A DNA stretch of 64,000 nucleotides, from NCBI RefSeq assembly GCF_001653235.2, contig NC_035790.1:8060001-8124000 (forward strand), read 5' to 3'. The DNA is from Pochonia chlamydosporia 170 (lineage: Eukaryota > Ascomycota > Sordariomycetes > Hypocreales > Clavicipitaceae). The notes under the pieces were generated by a model, which was not told the DNA's origin, searched no databases, and was given only the letters and a program-made list of their open reading frames with translations. Each line of letters starts with the position of its first letter. Position 1 is the first letter of the stretch. Below, in pieces: positions 25,662-36,960 of this stretch. A program made the translations under genes and the position numbers.

Positions 25662-27339
25662 ATGTCAACAAGCTCCAAGAAATTTGACTTGGAAAGAAGA
25701 GCTGGTCCTCCATCAATGACTGGTGCCGAGTGTCAAGAATATGAGGAGACTCCGTGTATTCACGATGAGGTATTTGGAGACTTGTCGGAGAAAGGGCCAA
25801 ATTACCGCAACGTAAGCTTCCTGGATGCTACTATAGAACTAATTCGCGAAAACTAATGTGTGGATAGGTCGGATGGATGGGAACTGTCGCTCTCATGATG
25901 AAAACCCAGATTGGCCTAGGTGTCCTCTCTATTCCTGCGGCGTTCGATACCCTTGGATTGATTCCCGGTCTTATTTGCCTACTTACTATCGCGGGCATTA
26001 CGACGTGGTCAGACTATATTGTTGGTGTCTTTAAGCGCAAGCACCCTGAAGTTTATAGCATCGACGATGCTGGTGGAATGATGTTTGGCCGCGTTGGCCG
26101 AGAATTCTTTGGTGCCGCATTTTGCATTTGTAAGTACCTCCCCCTTAGAGCTGCCTGAATGCAGCGCATCAGGGAATATCACGTTTCTCGTCGCCGCAGT
26201 AGCATTGACACCTTGCAGACTGGATCTTTGTTGCTGGTTCGGGAATGCTGAGCATTTCCATCGGTCTCAACGCGGTATCGTCTCATGGGGCCTGTACTGC
26301 GGCTTTTGTGGCAGTTGCCGCCATCATCGGCTTCATGTTTGCCAGCATTCGCACACTAGGCCGCATAAGCTGGTTGGCATGGGTAGGACTTACGTTTATC
26401 CTGGCTTCTAGTGAGTTCCCTTTCTACAAATTCAATCCGTCAAGTGCTAACAATTGTAGTTCTGGTCGTGACTATCGCGGTTGGTGTTCAAACCCGGCCG
26501 GCTGCCGCACCTCAAGTCGGTCCCTGGATTTCCGACTTTAAACTATTCAAAATGCCACCTTTTACCTCAGCTATCTCCGCTGTATCTTCTCTTATCTTCG
26601 CCTATGCGGGTACACCGGCCTTCTTCGCAGTTGCAGCTGAGATGCGAGACCCAGAGCTCTATACCCGGTCTCTACTCGTCTGTCAAAGTGGAGTGACAGC
26701 TACTTATATTGCAATTGGCACTGTTGTCTATTATTTCTGCGGCTCATTTGTTGCGTCCCCAGCACTGGGTTCCGCGGGTCCAATAATGAAGAAAGCTGCT
26801 TACGGCCTAGCTCTGCCAGGCCTCATAGTCACAACGACGATTGTTGTTCATGTAAGCACGACTCCAGGCTATAATCTATTTAAAATCATGCCTTCTTACT
26901 CTAATGGTTTCTTTAGTTACCGGCCAAGTACATCTTTGTTCGTATCCTACGAGGGTCAAAGCATTTGACAACAAATGGTGTTGTCCATTGGGGGACGTGG
27001 CTAGGCTGCACATTAACCACCACTATAATTGCCTACGTAATTGCTAGCGGAATCCCCGTTTTTGGCGGTTTAGTGTCGCTTATTGGTGCTCTTCTTGGTA
27101 CACTCATGTCGTTCCAGCCGATGGGTTGTATGTGGCTATATGATAACTGGAAGAGGGGTAAGCAAGAGATGATGTGGAAGTGGGTTTTGATGGTTATGTT
27201 CAGCAGCTTCGTTGTGGTTTCTGGCACGTTTCTTATGATTGTCGGCACTTATGGCTCTGTTGTCGGTATCATAGATTCGTACAAGGAGAGTGGCGGTTCA
27301 ACTGCTTGGACCTGTGCAGATAACTCAAACTCTGCATGA
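25662..27339 (+). CDS. Amino-acid transporter, AAAP family (MTR-like)
   Basis: Exons 25662-25811, 25868-26129, 26219-26410, 26460-26851 and 26917-27339; introns 49-89 nt; 472 aa. A hydrophilic N-terminal tail of about 55 residues precedes about eleven membrane helices. The first helix carries the AAAP signature MMKTQIGLGVLSIPAAFDTLG. The closest known type is the neutral/aromatic amino-acid permease Mtr of Neurospora. The A. nidulans proline permease PrnB belongs to a different (AAP/YAT) family, so if this is the cluster's importer it is a replacement. Position between the oxidase and the racemase-family gene suggests uptake of proline, hydroxyproline or related imino acids. Start: ATG at 25662; the extra upstream codons in that frame begin with TTG. 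Confidence 0.92.
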
Positions 27340-28627
27340 AATATGCTAGTAATCGCCATATAGTCGCCCAATATGGGTGGTATAAAAGACACCTTGCTTC
27401 CCTCTTACTAGGATATGATGCCAGCTCCCGTGAGAAGCCATGTCATGTGCATGGAGCGAAGTTATTACATTGCCGGGATACATACGGCCGTAGTAAACCT
27501 CAGGAAGAGTGAATACAGGCATCAGCTACAGACGGGGCACTTCGGGGCAGAATTATAGTGGAATACTATACTACGACCTCACCTATTATACCTAGGTACC
27601 TCTAGTATCCGCTCGGCCCTACCCTGCTTTCCAGTAAAACTAGGGACCAAAACTCTTACTCGGCCTAGGGCGTTTATGTTTTAATTGCCAATCCGACAAC
27701 GCATTCGCTGTCCTACCGGGCTCACTATAACAGCTTACAAGCTTAATAGGTAGCATGTACTTTATAGGTAATATTGGGTCTATCCCGCCTACCTAATTCA
27801 ACGCTATAGTGCCCCACATGTACCTCATGTCTGTACTCGCTTTACCTGGGATTTATTGCGGCCCCAATACATAGTCTGATCATGTGACAACTATACATGC
27901 CACGCTTGGACATCTGGGGGGAGCCAACAACGCTTTTGTTCGTCCAGGTGCTTATTATTGGGCGCCAATGTCTCTGTTGGTTGAACGCAAAGGGGTTATA
28001 TCAAAGAAAATGACCGCTAGGTCATTTGCTCTAGCAAAAGGGAACGCTCCGCTGATGCAGAGAGATAGTATGGGTTATATCCCGTTGACAGGTTATGAAT
28101 GGAATGCTGAGCCACGTTCGTAAGGTAGGTGATCGGCATCCCCCGCGCTTGGCGACCCGCGACGCTACGGCTGCAACCCCGCGCTTGGCTGGATTATGCC
28201 CGGCATTTCGGGGTGGGGCCGAAATTACCAATGAATTCAGCGGTCATGCCATGTTTCCACTGCAGGAGGGGTGACGGGGGTCTAGGCTTTGTTCCATGTA
28301 CTGCTGGTGCTTTTCTGTCCTGCCAGTGTCTGATTGCCTTTCTTCCCTGAGGTGTAAATATGGCTGTTATCAGTACCAAGCATCCAGTCTTGTTATTGAT
28401 GCAGTTGAGCAATGTGACGGCTCTTCCGAACCTAATCCACCTGCATCACGCAGGAGTCGGCGTTGGCGATTCCACTCAGAGTGTCATCTACCGTAACAGG
28501 CACCAGCGAGCTGAAATATAGTAGCAACTACGCCAAATGTAAACCTTTGCCAAAAAAGCCGGTAGACTCACGACCAGGTAGTCACAGTCACATTCTTTAC
28601 GTACTTTCTCTACCTTCCTCTGGCAAA
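27340..28627. other. Intergenic, 1.3 kb, no supported gene
   Basis: Contains a GGTATAAAAG box at about 27379-27388 with no gene just downstream, and a tract at 27530-27830 that is slightly TA-rich. An open frame at 27884-28123 has no recognisable features. An in-frame extension of the next gene to 28463 precedes its real start. Confidence 0.45.
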
Positions 28628-29656
28628 ATGCCCTTCGGAAAAATTCTCCACGTTGTCGGCATCCATGCAGCCGGCGAAGTCTGCGATGTAGTCGTTGGCG
28701 GAGTAATTGATGTCCCAGGACTGACCATGTACGACAAAATGATGCATCTCTGGAAGCACCAAGATGGATTGCGGCAACTTCTAATGAACGAGCCGCGTGG
28801 ATCCTCTGCCATGTGCCATAATCTCATTCTTCCGCCATGCAATAAAGAGGCAGATGCCGGTTTCATTATCATGGAACACGAAGAGTATCCGCCCATGTCA
28901 GGAGCAAACACCATTGCCACCGCCACTGTCCTGCTCGAAACGGGCATGATTGAAATGCAGTCGCCTATTACAAGCCTTAAGCTAGACACGCCAGCGGGTT
29001 TGGTAGCGGTGGATGCTGAGTGCCAGGGGGGCAAATGCGTCAGCGTCTCTTTTCACAATGTACCGTCGTTTGTGTTTGCTCTGGACAAGGAGATTTCAGT
29101 TCCAGGCATCGGGAAAATTAAGGTCGACATTGCGTGGGGGGGCATGATATACGCTCTTGTTGATGCTTCTACGCTTGGATTGGAGATTAAGAGCAAAAAT
29201 GGCGCGGAGTTGGTGCGGATGGGAGAGACCATCAAACGCGCAGTTCAGGAACAGACGGATCCAGTCCATCCTGAGAATCCGAAGATCAGGGGCGTGAGCA
29301 TTTTGGAATTTACAGAGCCATTGATAGATGATGGTCACAAACAGTCGGCAGTTAACACCGTCGTCGTCTCGCCGGGACGACTCGACCGAAGCCCATGCGG
29401 CACGGGGACCTGCGCTCGTCTTGCCGTTCTCCACGCGCGTGGTATTCTTAGGGTTGGGGACTTCCTTTGTCATCGCAGCATCATTGGGACGGAGTTTATC
29501 GGATCTATTGGCGAGACAACAACGGTTGGAGAGTATCCTGCCATCCGCCCTACGGTGAAGGGAAGCGCTTGGATCACCACTTTCAAACAGGTCGTTTTGC
29601 ATCCCACGGACCCCTTCCCTGAAGGCTTCAGGGTCGGCGATGTTTGGCAGATGTAA
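28628..29656 (+). CDS. Proline racemase superfamily enzyme (hydroxyproline epimerase / 3-hydroxyproline dehydratase candidate)
   Basis: Intron-free, 342 aa, about the usual size. The fold's two half-sites are visible: PPMSGANTIATATVLLETG in the first half and DRSPCGTGTCARLAVLHARG in the second. The second catalytic Cys is present, but the first position, Cys in proline racemase and in most 4-hydroxyproline epimerases, is Ser. From the family literature Cys/Cys, Ser/Cys and Cys/Thr pairs occur, and non-Cys/Cys members act as hydroxyproline epimerases or trans-3-hydroxyproline dehydratases rather than proline racemases. With the PrnX-type reductase in the same cluster, dehydration of trans-3-hydroxy-L-proline to delta1-pyrroline-2-carboxylate is a good hypothesis. 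The start MPFGKILHVVGIHAAGE matches the family's N-terminal strand. Confidence 0.9.
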   Translation: MPFGKILHVVGIHAAGEVCDVVVGGVIDVPGLTMYDKMMHLWKHQDGLRQLLMNEPRGSSAMCHNLILPPCNKEADAGFIIMEHEEYPPMSGANTIATATVLLETGMIEMQSPITSLKLDTPAGLVAVDAECQGGKCVSVSFHNVPSFVFALDKEISVPGIGKIKVDIAWGGMIYALVDASTLGLEIKSKNGAELVRMGETIKRAVQEQTDPVHPENPKIRGVSILEFTEPLIDDGHKQSAVNTVVVSPGRLDRSPCGTGTCARLAVLHARGILRVGDFLCHRSIIGTEFIGSIGETTTVGEYPAIRPTVKGSAWITTFKQVVLHPTDPFPEGFRVGDVWQM

Positions 29657-30600
29657 ATTATTGATTGGGACACTTTCAATTTAATTCAATGTTATACACT
29701 TCATCGATCACATAACCTGTTCATTGATCAATAGCCAACGACGATTTATGGCTCGTGCTGTGTGAGTCTGTTATCTTACGTCAGATGCTGTTAAGTAAAC
29801 CAGGCAATTACGGGGGTTTTAATACTCATTTCAAATGTCATCATGCGGTATTATTTACTGCGCAAAACACAAAAGAACACTGCAATACTCGTAACGGCTG
29901 CTATACTCGTGATAGGAGCCGGACCATTATTGTTCTACTTCCTTAGCCCCTAATGGTTCCATCGGCCATTTGACATGAACAATGTAACACCGTTATAGTA
30001 CACAATGTTCCTGCATTGCATAAAATTAAGCGCCTAAGTTCTGACTTTCTCAACAAACTTGACCAGCTGAGCTGCTTGCACACACATATGAACTCGGAGG
30101 TTGGCCGGGTTCACTGCCTCGTCCTGAATTTAACGCCTCTTCCGTTAAGACCCGACAATGAGACCCGAATAGGAGACTTGAGAGAAACCAGTGACAAATT
30201 TGAGTTTGATTTTATTTGCGCTGGCGTCTACGAATTCGAAAGATCCCAAACAAGATGCGAGCCAATTGCACTGCCCCACTGCTCGTGTCATTCTCGTCGC
30301 AACATCTCGGAGCTCTTGGCCCATCACAACCAAGCATAGAAACTTGTTGAGCACATATCAGCCACATTTGTCATTCACGAAGCCACTGCTGACGGGAGAA
30401 GGAACTGGACACGCTGGGCTAGGATGATCGAGATTTCACAGGGACATTGAAAAGTCCCGTACGTCGCTCGAATTTTGGCGCATTGAACAATTTCGACTTC
30501 TTACAGAGGCCAATTTCAATTCGTCAACTCATTTACCCTACACAGAAGCATTTCCATTCTCTTTTTTTTTTTTCGCAAACCGCTGTATTAATCATTCGCC
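29657..30600. other. Intergenic, 944 bp
   Basis: No gene supported. A pyrimidine run (CTCTTTTTTTTTTTTCGC, about 30559-30576) lies 25 bp upstream of the next start codon, as in many fungal promoters. Confidence 0.5.
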
Positions 30601-31513
30601 ATGGCGGAAGTAGAGAGCTTAGTATCGCAAGAACGTTGCACTTGGAGCTGCCTTGCCGCTGACCTGTGTTCTGCAGCGTACGCATCGGCACTGGCGTCCC
30701 CATGGGCTGCGGTTGCTGACAAGTGAGTGGTTATTTCGTTTAGCCAAACAGAGTCGATTTTAAATACACTTTCAACAGTGGATATAATACTACGAGAATT
30801 CCGAGTAGTTGACTTTATTTGTCTCGCGCAGACTCATCTACAAGAGAGCCACCGGTTCCAGTTTGGCATACTCGGTGAAATCGTTGGTGTTCAAGCCCAG
30901 AACATTAGCCAGGTCGATAGGGATGTCATTCCTCGTCTATTTCGCAACGTATGCCACAGCCAATTGTTTCGATTCTATCTACGCCAGGAAGAATTGCACA
31001 GACCCCGCTATAGCCTCTGGGTCGCCTGCCAAGTGCTTCGCCACAACGGCCGTTACTATCGGCTCTTGTGTTCACAAGGATGATCACTTTGCCAATGTTG
31101 CAAGTCGAACGCCGGTGCCTCTCTTGTCTTATGCTTTATTTACGCCCAGGGACATGGTTACTATGTTTGCATCTTTCACCTTGCCTGCCATGATCGCTCC
31201 GGGGCTGGCCTTTTTTTCTGGCTCAGTCACGTCTCGAGTCTCCCCGTGGTTTGATTCAGACGAGTCGCGATTGCGAGGTGCCCAGGTGCTGGCCCCCATG
31301 GCTACGCAGATAATCAGCACGCCGATTCATCTCTTGGGACTCGACGTACACCACAGACGAGAGAACATTTCGATTGCTGCACGCCTCAAAGCCATCTGGA
31401 GGTATGCTCCGGTCTGTGCTCCACTGCGAATGGTGCTGATCATGCCCGCGTTTGGGTTTGGGGGTGCTGCGAATAAAGATTGTAGAGGCATGATGCTCAA
31501 GCATTTGATTTGA
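30601..31513 (+). CDS. Conserved fungal membrane protein of unknown function, copy B
   Basis: Exons 30601-30722 and 30832-31513, intron of 109 nt with GTGAGT donor; 267 aa. Paralogue of the gene at 17100-18094: shared VYFATYATANCFDSI, KCFATTAVTIGSCVHKDD, SYALFTPRDMVTMFASFTLPAMIAPGL, STPIHLLGLD and a C-terminal R.VLIMPAFGFGGAANK. The intron interrupts the same codon position in both (after D-K/D-R). Hydrophobic helices suggest a membrane protein; organelle unknown. The copies are well diverged, so the duplication is old. They point outward from the proline cluster, one at each end. Confidence 0.78.
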
Positions 31514-32124
31514 CAGGCTAGTAGCATGCAAATTTATTGATTATGCTGTAGAAGAAAATTTGTCTCCATATAGCAAAGCGTCGAGGTTAACTCTACGTTT
31601 TGAGAGGATGGACCAATATAATACACTAAGAACGCATGTTTCGCATCATGCCATGGAATTGCCACTGATTTTACCTAGCAGTGTGATATCCCAGTTTACC
31701 ATTGAAGTCTGATGCCGTAGTGAATAGATGCTACGAGATATTCGTTGAAGGAACGTAGAACATTGCAATTGTAAATCTGCCGTACGACTTCAAATTTTAC
31801 TTGTGAAAGGGTCGAACTTGGATTCTTCCGCTCCCACTCTAAGGATCTAGACTTTTAGTCCTACCTTGTGTGATCGTTGCACCCACATGAGCATCCAGTT
31901 GTTAAAAGTCTGCCAAGAATTCAATACGAGCTGGATTGCAATACTACTGGAGCAAGGACAATGATAGTTTACAACACCTGCTCATAATGTAGAATGTCCA
32001 CAGAGTGCAAATGGTACCATTTGGTAACCCATGTGGTGGATTCTCATACCCAAAGTATTTGGATAAGACTGTGTAAGTCTGCTTGCGAGTATTTTCATCT
32101 CTTGTACACCAGCCGTTAACCTAC
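31514..32124. other. Intergenic between convergent genes
   Basis: 3' flanks of copy B (+) and the regulator (-). The DNA is mildly AT-rich and nothing else was recognised. Confidence 0.5.
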
Positions 32125-34761
32125 TTACTGTACACCGTAATCTTCCATCGTCTGTGACATCCATTCTGTCTGATCAATGTTAATCGCATTCGCTATTTCT
32201 AGTATCTGCGAGGTCGACAACCCATTTGCGAAATCGTCTTCATGAAGAATGCTCCCTGGTTCCGTAGTATGCAAACCTTCATATGACAAGCTCTGGCCAA
32301 CTAGTGGTGGTCTTGCATCCGTTGACAAGACTTCGGTGTAGCTAGGCGGCTCTGTTTCTAGATGACTGGTTGGCACCTGTTCCTTCCAGATAGAGTGAGA
32401 CACCGTTGAAAGTAAATGTTCCAACTGTCGCAGCTCTGAATGTTCCAATTCAGCGATACGGTTTCCACTTGCGCAAAGTTCTTCAAATATGGCATACGCT
32501 CTGCACAGCCAAGTGGAGTAATGAGAAGCCAGATTTGGATTCAGTGTCGGTGCCACTAGGATATTTGTTGTGGAAATCGAGAGTGCTTCAAGGTCAAACG
32601 CGAGGAATGTTTCTGAATGCCCAAAATACAACACAAAGTGAGTGACATACCCAGGCAAATGACCTCGTTGACTACATACCGAGAAGCCCTTGTTGCTGCA
32701 AGCATTCTAGTATGACGATGGCCTGCAGACATGAATCAAGGCACATCTGAATCAGACTCCTCACAGTCTGCGACGAATGCAAAAGGTCACTGCATGATTT
32801 GCTGTTCTCTAGTCGTATTTTTAAAAAGCAAAATAGCATTGGTCGTGTTGCCAAAATAATACACTGTTTGAAGTTGCATATTAGTTCGCGGATTTGCGGT
32901 AGTAATGATTCGGAGATGCCTACCTGGTGGTACAGCAGGTGGACGTGTGCAGACTGTCTCGATATCCCACTGGCCGTGTCATGAAGGGCGAGAGGAAACG
33001 ACTGCTGAAGCTCGTTGGCAAGCTCTGCAATCCCCGGGAGTGCCTCCTTGGTTCGGAGCAGAAATCTACTGTCTAGCCGTCCATCTGAGCCGTATATTGC
33101 TATATGGGATAGTTAGCGAGTTCCAGAGACAAAAGCTTCCATATATTCGAAGCTAGCAAACCTCTATTAACATGGGCAATAACTCGTGACAGCTTAATCC
33201 GTAAGGCGAGGGCCTTGGCGAGAGTAGGATCATTAGGAAACGATGGGAGTGGTGTGCAGATATCCTCATCATTCACTGACTGAGGCACGCCCATCCAAGA
33301 AGTCATTTCTCTGTCCAAAACATGTACAGTCGCCCAGATCCTGTAATACCTCTGAGCAACGCCTTCCCCTACTTGCTGGACGGACACATTCGTGTGCATG
33401 CCTTGACTCATTGCTAGACGCATAGCCTGGCCAATCTAGTACAAGATGTCAGTTCTGTCATATTCGATAAGACATCTGTCTTACAAAGTTGTACGCCGAG
33501 ATTCGATGGTCAAGACATTGGAGATACAACGCTATACAACAAAGGATCTCCGTCGATCGTAAAGGTTCTCTAGCGAGTACTATCGTGTTAGGTAGCAGTT
33601 TCATAGCCTGTATGAAGTACTCGGCGCCAGGCGGTTGTTTGCCTCTGCTGCTTTTGGACACGAATGCTTTCCCAAATGCGAGTAGAAGCAGAAAATGTAT
33701 GTACCACGTGTTACTGTCCTTTGCGAATTTATCTTTTTGCAATGGTTGCGCGTAAAATTCACGCAATAGGCCCATGAATTCGTCCTCGTCAAACAAGTGA
33801 AACAGTTGGCAGCAATGAAACCTGACTGCGTTTACCAAGTGGATTGCGTAGTCTATAGTGGGTAACGAGGCAGAGCTCGCCTCAAAGGCTAGGGGATCAT
33901 CTCTATCCTGCAAGTCATAAGTTTCACCGTCAAAGATCAGCCCAGGCGAAGGCAGCGCAGATTGGTGGACATATTCATGTGTCATGTTGACGATTCGTCG
34001 TGTGAAGGACCAGTTGGATGATACTCCCAAGTAATCTAACACATCTCAGTTAGCTAGACTCTCAAGCGAAAGAAGCATCATTCACAATCAAGCGCACATG
34101 TTCTTCCGCTATCCGATGTCATGAACACAGAAGTTCCAGTAGATAACGGGTTTGTTAAAGACTGAATGGCTGGAGATTCAGTCTCAGACTGCGAGGAGTT
34201 GACGCGTCCTAACATCTGCGCTCCTTGTCTATGAGCCTCAAGAATGGAAGGTAACTGCGTTGGCGTAACATCGCCATCGTTATCCTCTGGACTACATAGT
34301 TGGCAGAATTAGAGTATGACGTACCGAAACTGCCACGCTGTGCTCTCCTTGGTTGACCTGGGTAAAGCTCGGAGAGTTGCTACCTTGGTTCTGTTCGAAG
34401 CGAGCAACCTTCTCTTGAAGTGAGCTGAGATACCTAAAAATAGCTCTCACTCAGTCATTGAAAAATAAGGGCAGTCAAGTATCAATCACGGACTCTCGGT
34501 TGACCAGGACATTTTGATCGTGCTCATCATACTGGCATGATAAGCTCCGCTTATGGCAGGCCGCGCAAGGTCGGCCGCCAGAACATTTGGTCTTTTGCCT
34601 GCGGCAACGTGCACATCTATACGACCTGTGAGCTGTATGATGACATCGTCGGACTACCACCTCACTAACGCATTTGATGATCTTTTGGCAAGCCGACTAG
34701 ATCCCCGCCCCGAGATCGACTTATCGGGATGACGACTTAATTCTTGTGGCTTTGACGACAT
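32125..34761 (-). CDS. Zn2Cys6 transcription factor with fungal_trans domain
   Basis: Exons (minus strand): Zn-finger exon ending 34494, then 34433-34325, 34284-34098, 34035-33485, 33435-33162, 33099-32924, 32863-32680 and 32612-32125. The finger is C-x2-C-x6-C-x5-C-x2-C-x6-C (CARCRRQKTKC...CAACHKRSLSC), followed by a short coiled coil (EYLSSLQEKVARFE). The middle homology region contains YYLGVSSNWSFTRR, IGQAMRLAMSQGMH and WATVHVLDREMTSWMGVPQ. Two points are unresolved: the finger frame has no in-frame ATG (GTG at 34660); a likely start is the ATG at 34761 with a short intron between. The third exon's acceptor (34285-34324, 40 nt) is also uncertain. It lies between the proline and ETP clusters and could regulate either; typical GliZ proteins are shorter and lack this large domain. 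Confidence 0.85.
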
Positions 34762-34986
34762 TATAGTTTCTGTAATAATGCTTTTTCCGTTTCGCCTAAG
34801 CGATAATGCATAACGATATTATCGCAGACACGTGAGCGATAAACCTGACTCGTCCAATTTTTGGGTTATGCGGGGGAGGTTGGAGCAGTCCCTGTCACAT
34901 GAGCATTGTTTATAGATTTCCCGGTGATCTGCCGCTGCCTGCTGTTGAACATTAGATAAGCTGTGCAAAAATCCGGGCGGGCATGT

Positions 34987-35638
34987 AATATTGCGCGCCC
35001 TGCTGACTAACTTTTGCGCGCCCCCCTTTCCGCACGCACACAACAGCGGTACTGTTGCCGAGCTCCCATTAACAACCTACTTTCTTAAATACAATGCCTC
35101 CTGTGCATTACTCTCCATCGCGGCTGCCTCCCAGATCTTACTCATACCCAGAGCATTGCCGATTGTAGTTTTTGTAGTATTGTAGTTTTTCTTAAATAAT
35201 TTATATAAAATAGACTAAAATACTTATAAGAAAATAAAGTCCCTTAAAATATAGATACTACTATAATAATATTAAGACTTACTAAGAAAAGTGGGTCTTA
35301 GGGCTTAGGTTAGAGCTAAAACTAAAAAAACTATAAATGTAGTTTTTTTTACATAGGAATTTGTAGTATTTTGTAGTATTTTGTAGTTTAGGCTAATTAT
35401 TAAGCAATAAGACCCACTTTTCTTAGAACTACATTGTAGTTTTTTAGTTTGCTATTTTTAGATATAAATAGTTACCCTATAGCTATTTTAGTCTATTTAA
35501 TATAAATTCTTTGTTGAAATAAAAAAAACTACAACATGTAGTTTTTGACAATGCTCTGTGTGGTTGGCAATAGTACTGCTGTTGTGTGCGTGCGAAAAGG
35601 GGGGCGCGCAAAAATTAGTTAGTAGGGCGCGCAATATT
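34987..35638. repeat. Inverted-repeat (MITE/foldback-like) element
   Basis: The arms 34987-35059 and 35566-35638 are inverted copies of equal length (73 bp) with six differences, every one of them a C-to-T or G-to-A change in the right arm. A second inner inverted pair starts at AGAGCATTGCC (35150-35160) and ends at GACAATGCTCT (35547-35557), enclosing TTTTGTAGT-rich DNA. The left side has about 90 bp between outer and inner arms that the right side lacks. No protein is encoded. Confidence 0.8.
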
Positions 35639-35699
35639 AAATGCGCGCCTGGGCGCCTCTGTATTGGCCGCCCGAAAAAGATAAATGCATAACCCAGCA

Positions 35700-36960
35700 C
35701 GGCGTCCCAACGCTCCTCTAAGCAGAAATGTCATAAGTTAATCCGTTAACTGCAGAAACCACTTAATCTACCGGCAGGGAGCCTTAGCTAGGGGATACAT
35801 GGAAGTCTTCCCCTAATAGCAGCCATTAGCTACCCCCTTAACTTAAAATTCCATTTGCGCGCTTTATAACTTTAAGGCTATATTACACACCACCCTATTA
35901 GATATATATAGACTAATATAAAACTAGAGTTTATCTAGAGAGCTATAACTTGCTTTAGAATGTAAGGAGCACTCTTTAGGTAGTCTCTAAAATCCTTTAT
36001 TAATAATGCTCCCCTATTTAGGAGTATTCTGGGAGTATTAGTCTAGGCATCTTTCTGCTTTAACTTAGGAATCTAGCGTTTCTCTAGGTACCTCTATAGC
36101 TAGATTAGAATCTTAATGCTATTTCTAGATAATTATTACTGCTAGCTCCTTATATTAGTAGATTTACGGATAAATATACTATTATAAAATAGAGAACATA
36201 AAGATAGCTTATTATACAAAGTAGCCTACTCTATACCTACTAGCAAAACATAAGCTTCTCCTAAGAATAAGGTAATAAATTCACCTTAAACTAATTTAAG
36301 TGTATCTAGGCAACTAAGTTTACCACTAATATAGTTTTACATCTAGGTAACTAAATTTACCACTAACACTTTATAGGCTTGCATAGCAATAGCTTTACAA
36401 TTTAGATAAGAGGCTTACTCGCGTAAAATACTATTGCTCTATATATAAGGTGATGAATTCACCTTATATAGCTTTACTAACTTAAGGCAAAAAATAAGGT
36501 GATAAGTTTACCTTATATAGCTTTATAACTTAAGGTAATAAATTCACCTATTAAGTGGCTCTTCTAAACTATAGCTATATAGCCTAAAGAATTAAAAAAA
36601 ATAAGGTTCTTAAACCTCTTAAAGGAGTATAAACCTTATATGTGAACATAAAGCTCCACTAAGTTAAAAGGGTAGTATAGGTATAATAGACACTCCTTAT
36701 TGCTCTATAGGGAGCCTAGGAAAACCCCTAGAGAAGTTGTATGCACGGCACTAGCTGCAGTAAAGTCACACTTACCCCTGCCAGTTGCCCTAATATAGCT
36801 GCTTAGCTAGTCTCACCCCCGTTTGGGGTCCGCTAGATGTGGGTTTAAAAGAGGATTTACTATATGCACTCTTATTGGCCGCTAAGCAGTAGATTTATGT
36901 TTTATGCATTAGCCTACCAAGAATTTATGTCTATATGTTAACTAGAATTTATATATAGTA
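35700..36960. repeat. RIP-decayed repeat DNA with short tandem palindromic units
   Basis: TpA-rich decayed sequence without open frames. Between 36265 and 36560 a unit of about 60 bp based on AGGTGATGAATTCACCTTAT is repeated four or more times with variation, each carrying the palindrome GGTGATGAATTCACC. The origin is unknown; it may be the remains of a transposon or subtelomere-like satellite. Confidence 0.6.

Noticed and set aside
27884..28123. 79-codon plus-strand frame
   Set aside because: No recognisable features; intergenic between two pathway genes.
28628..29656. Annotation as plain proline racemase
   Set aside because: The first catalytic Cys is Ser, so the specific activity is not supported; kept at superfamily level.
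34475..34660. Zn-finger exon starting at GTG 34660
   Set aside because: Nuclear fungal genes rarely start at GTG; an ATG at 34761 with a short intron is more plausible, so the start is left open.
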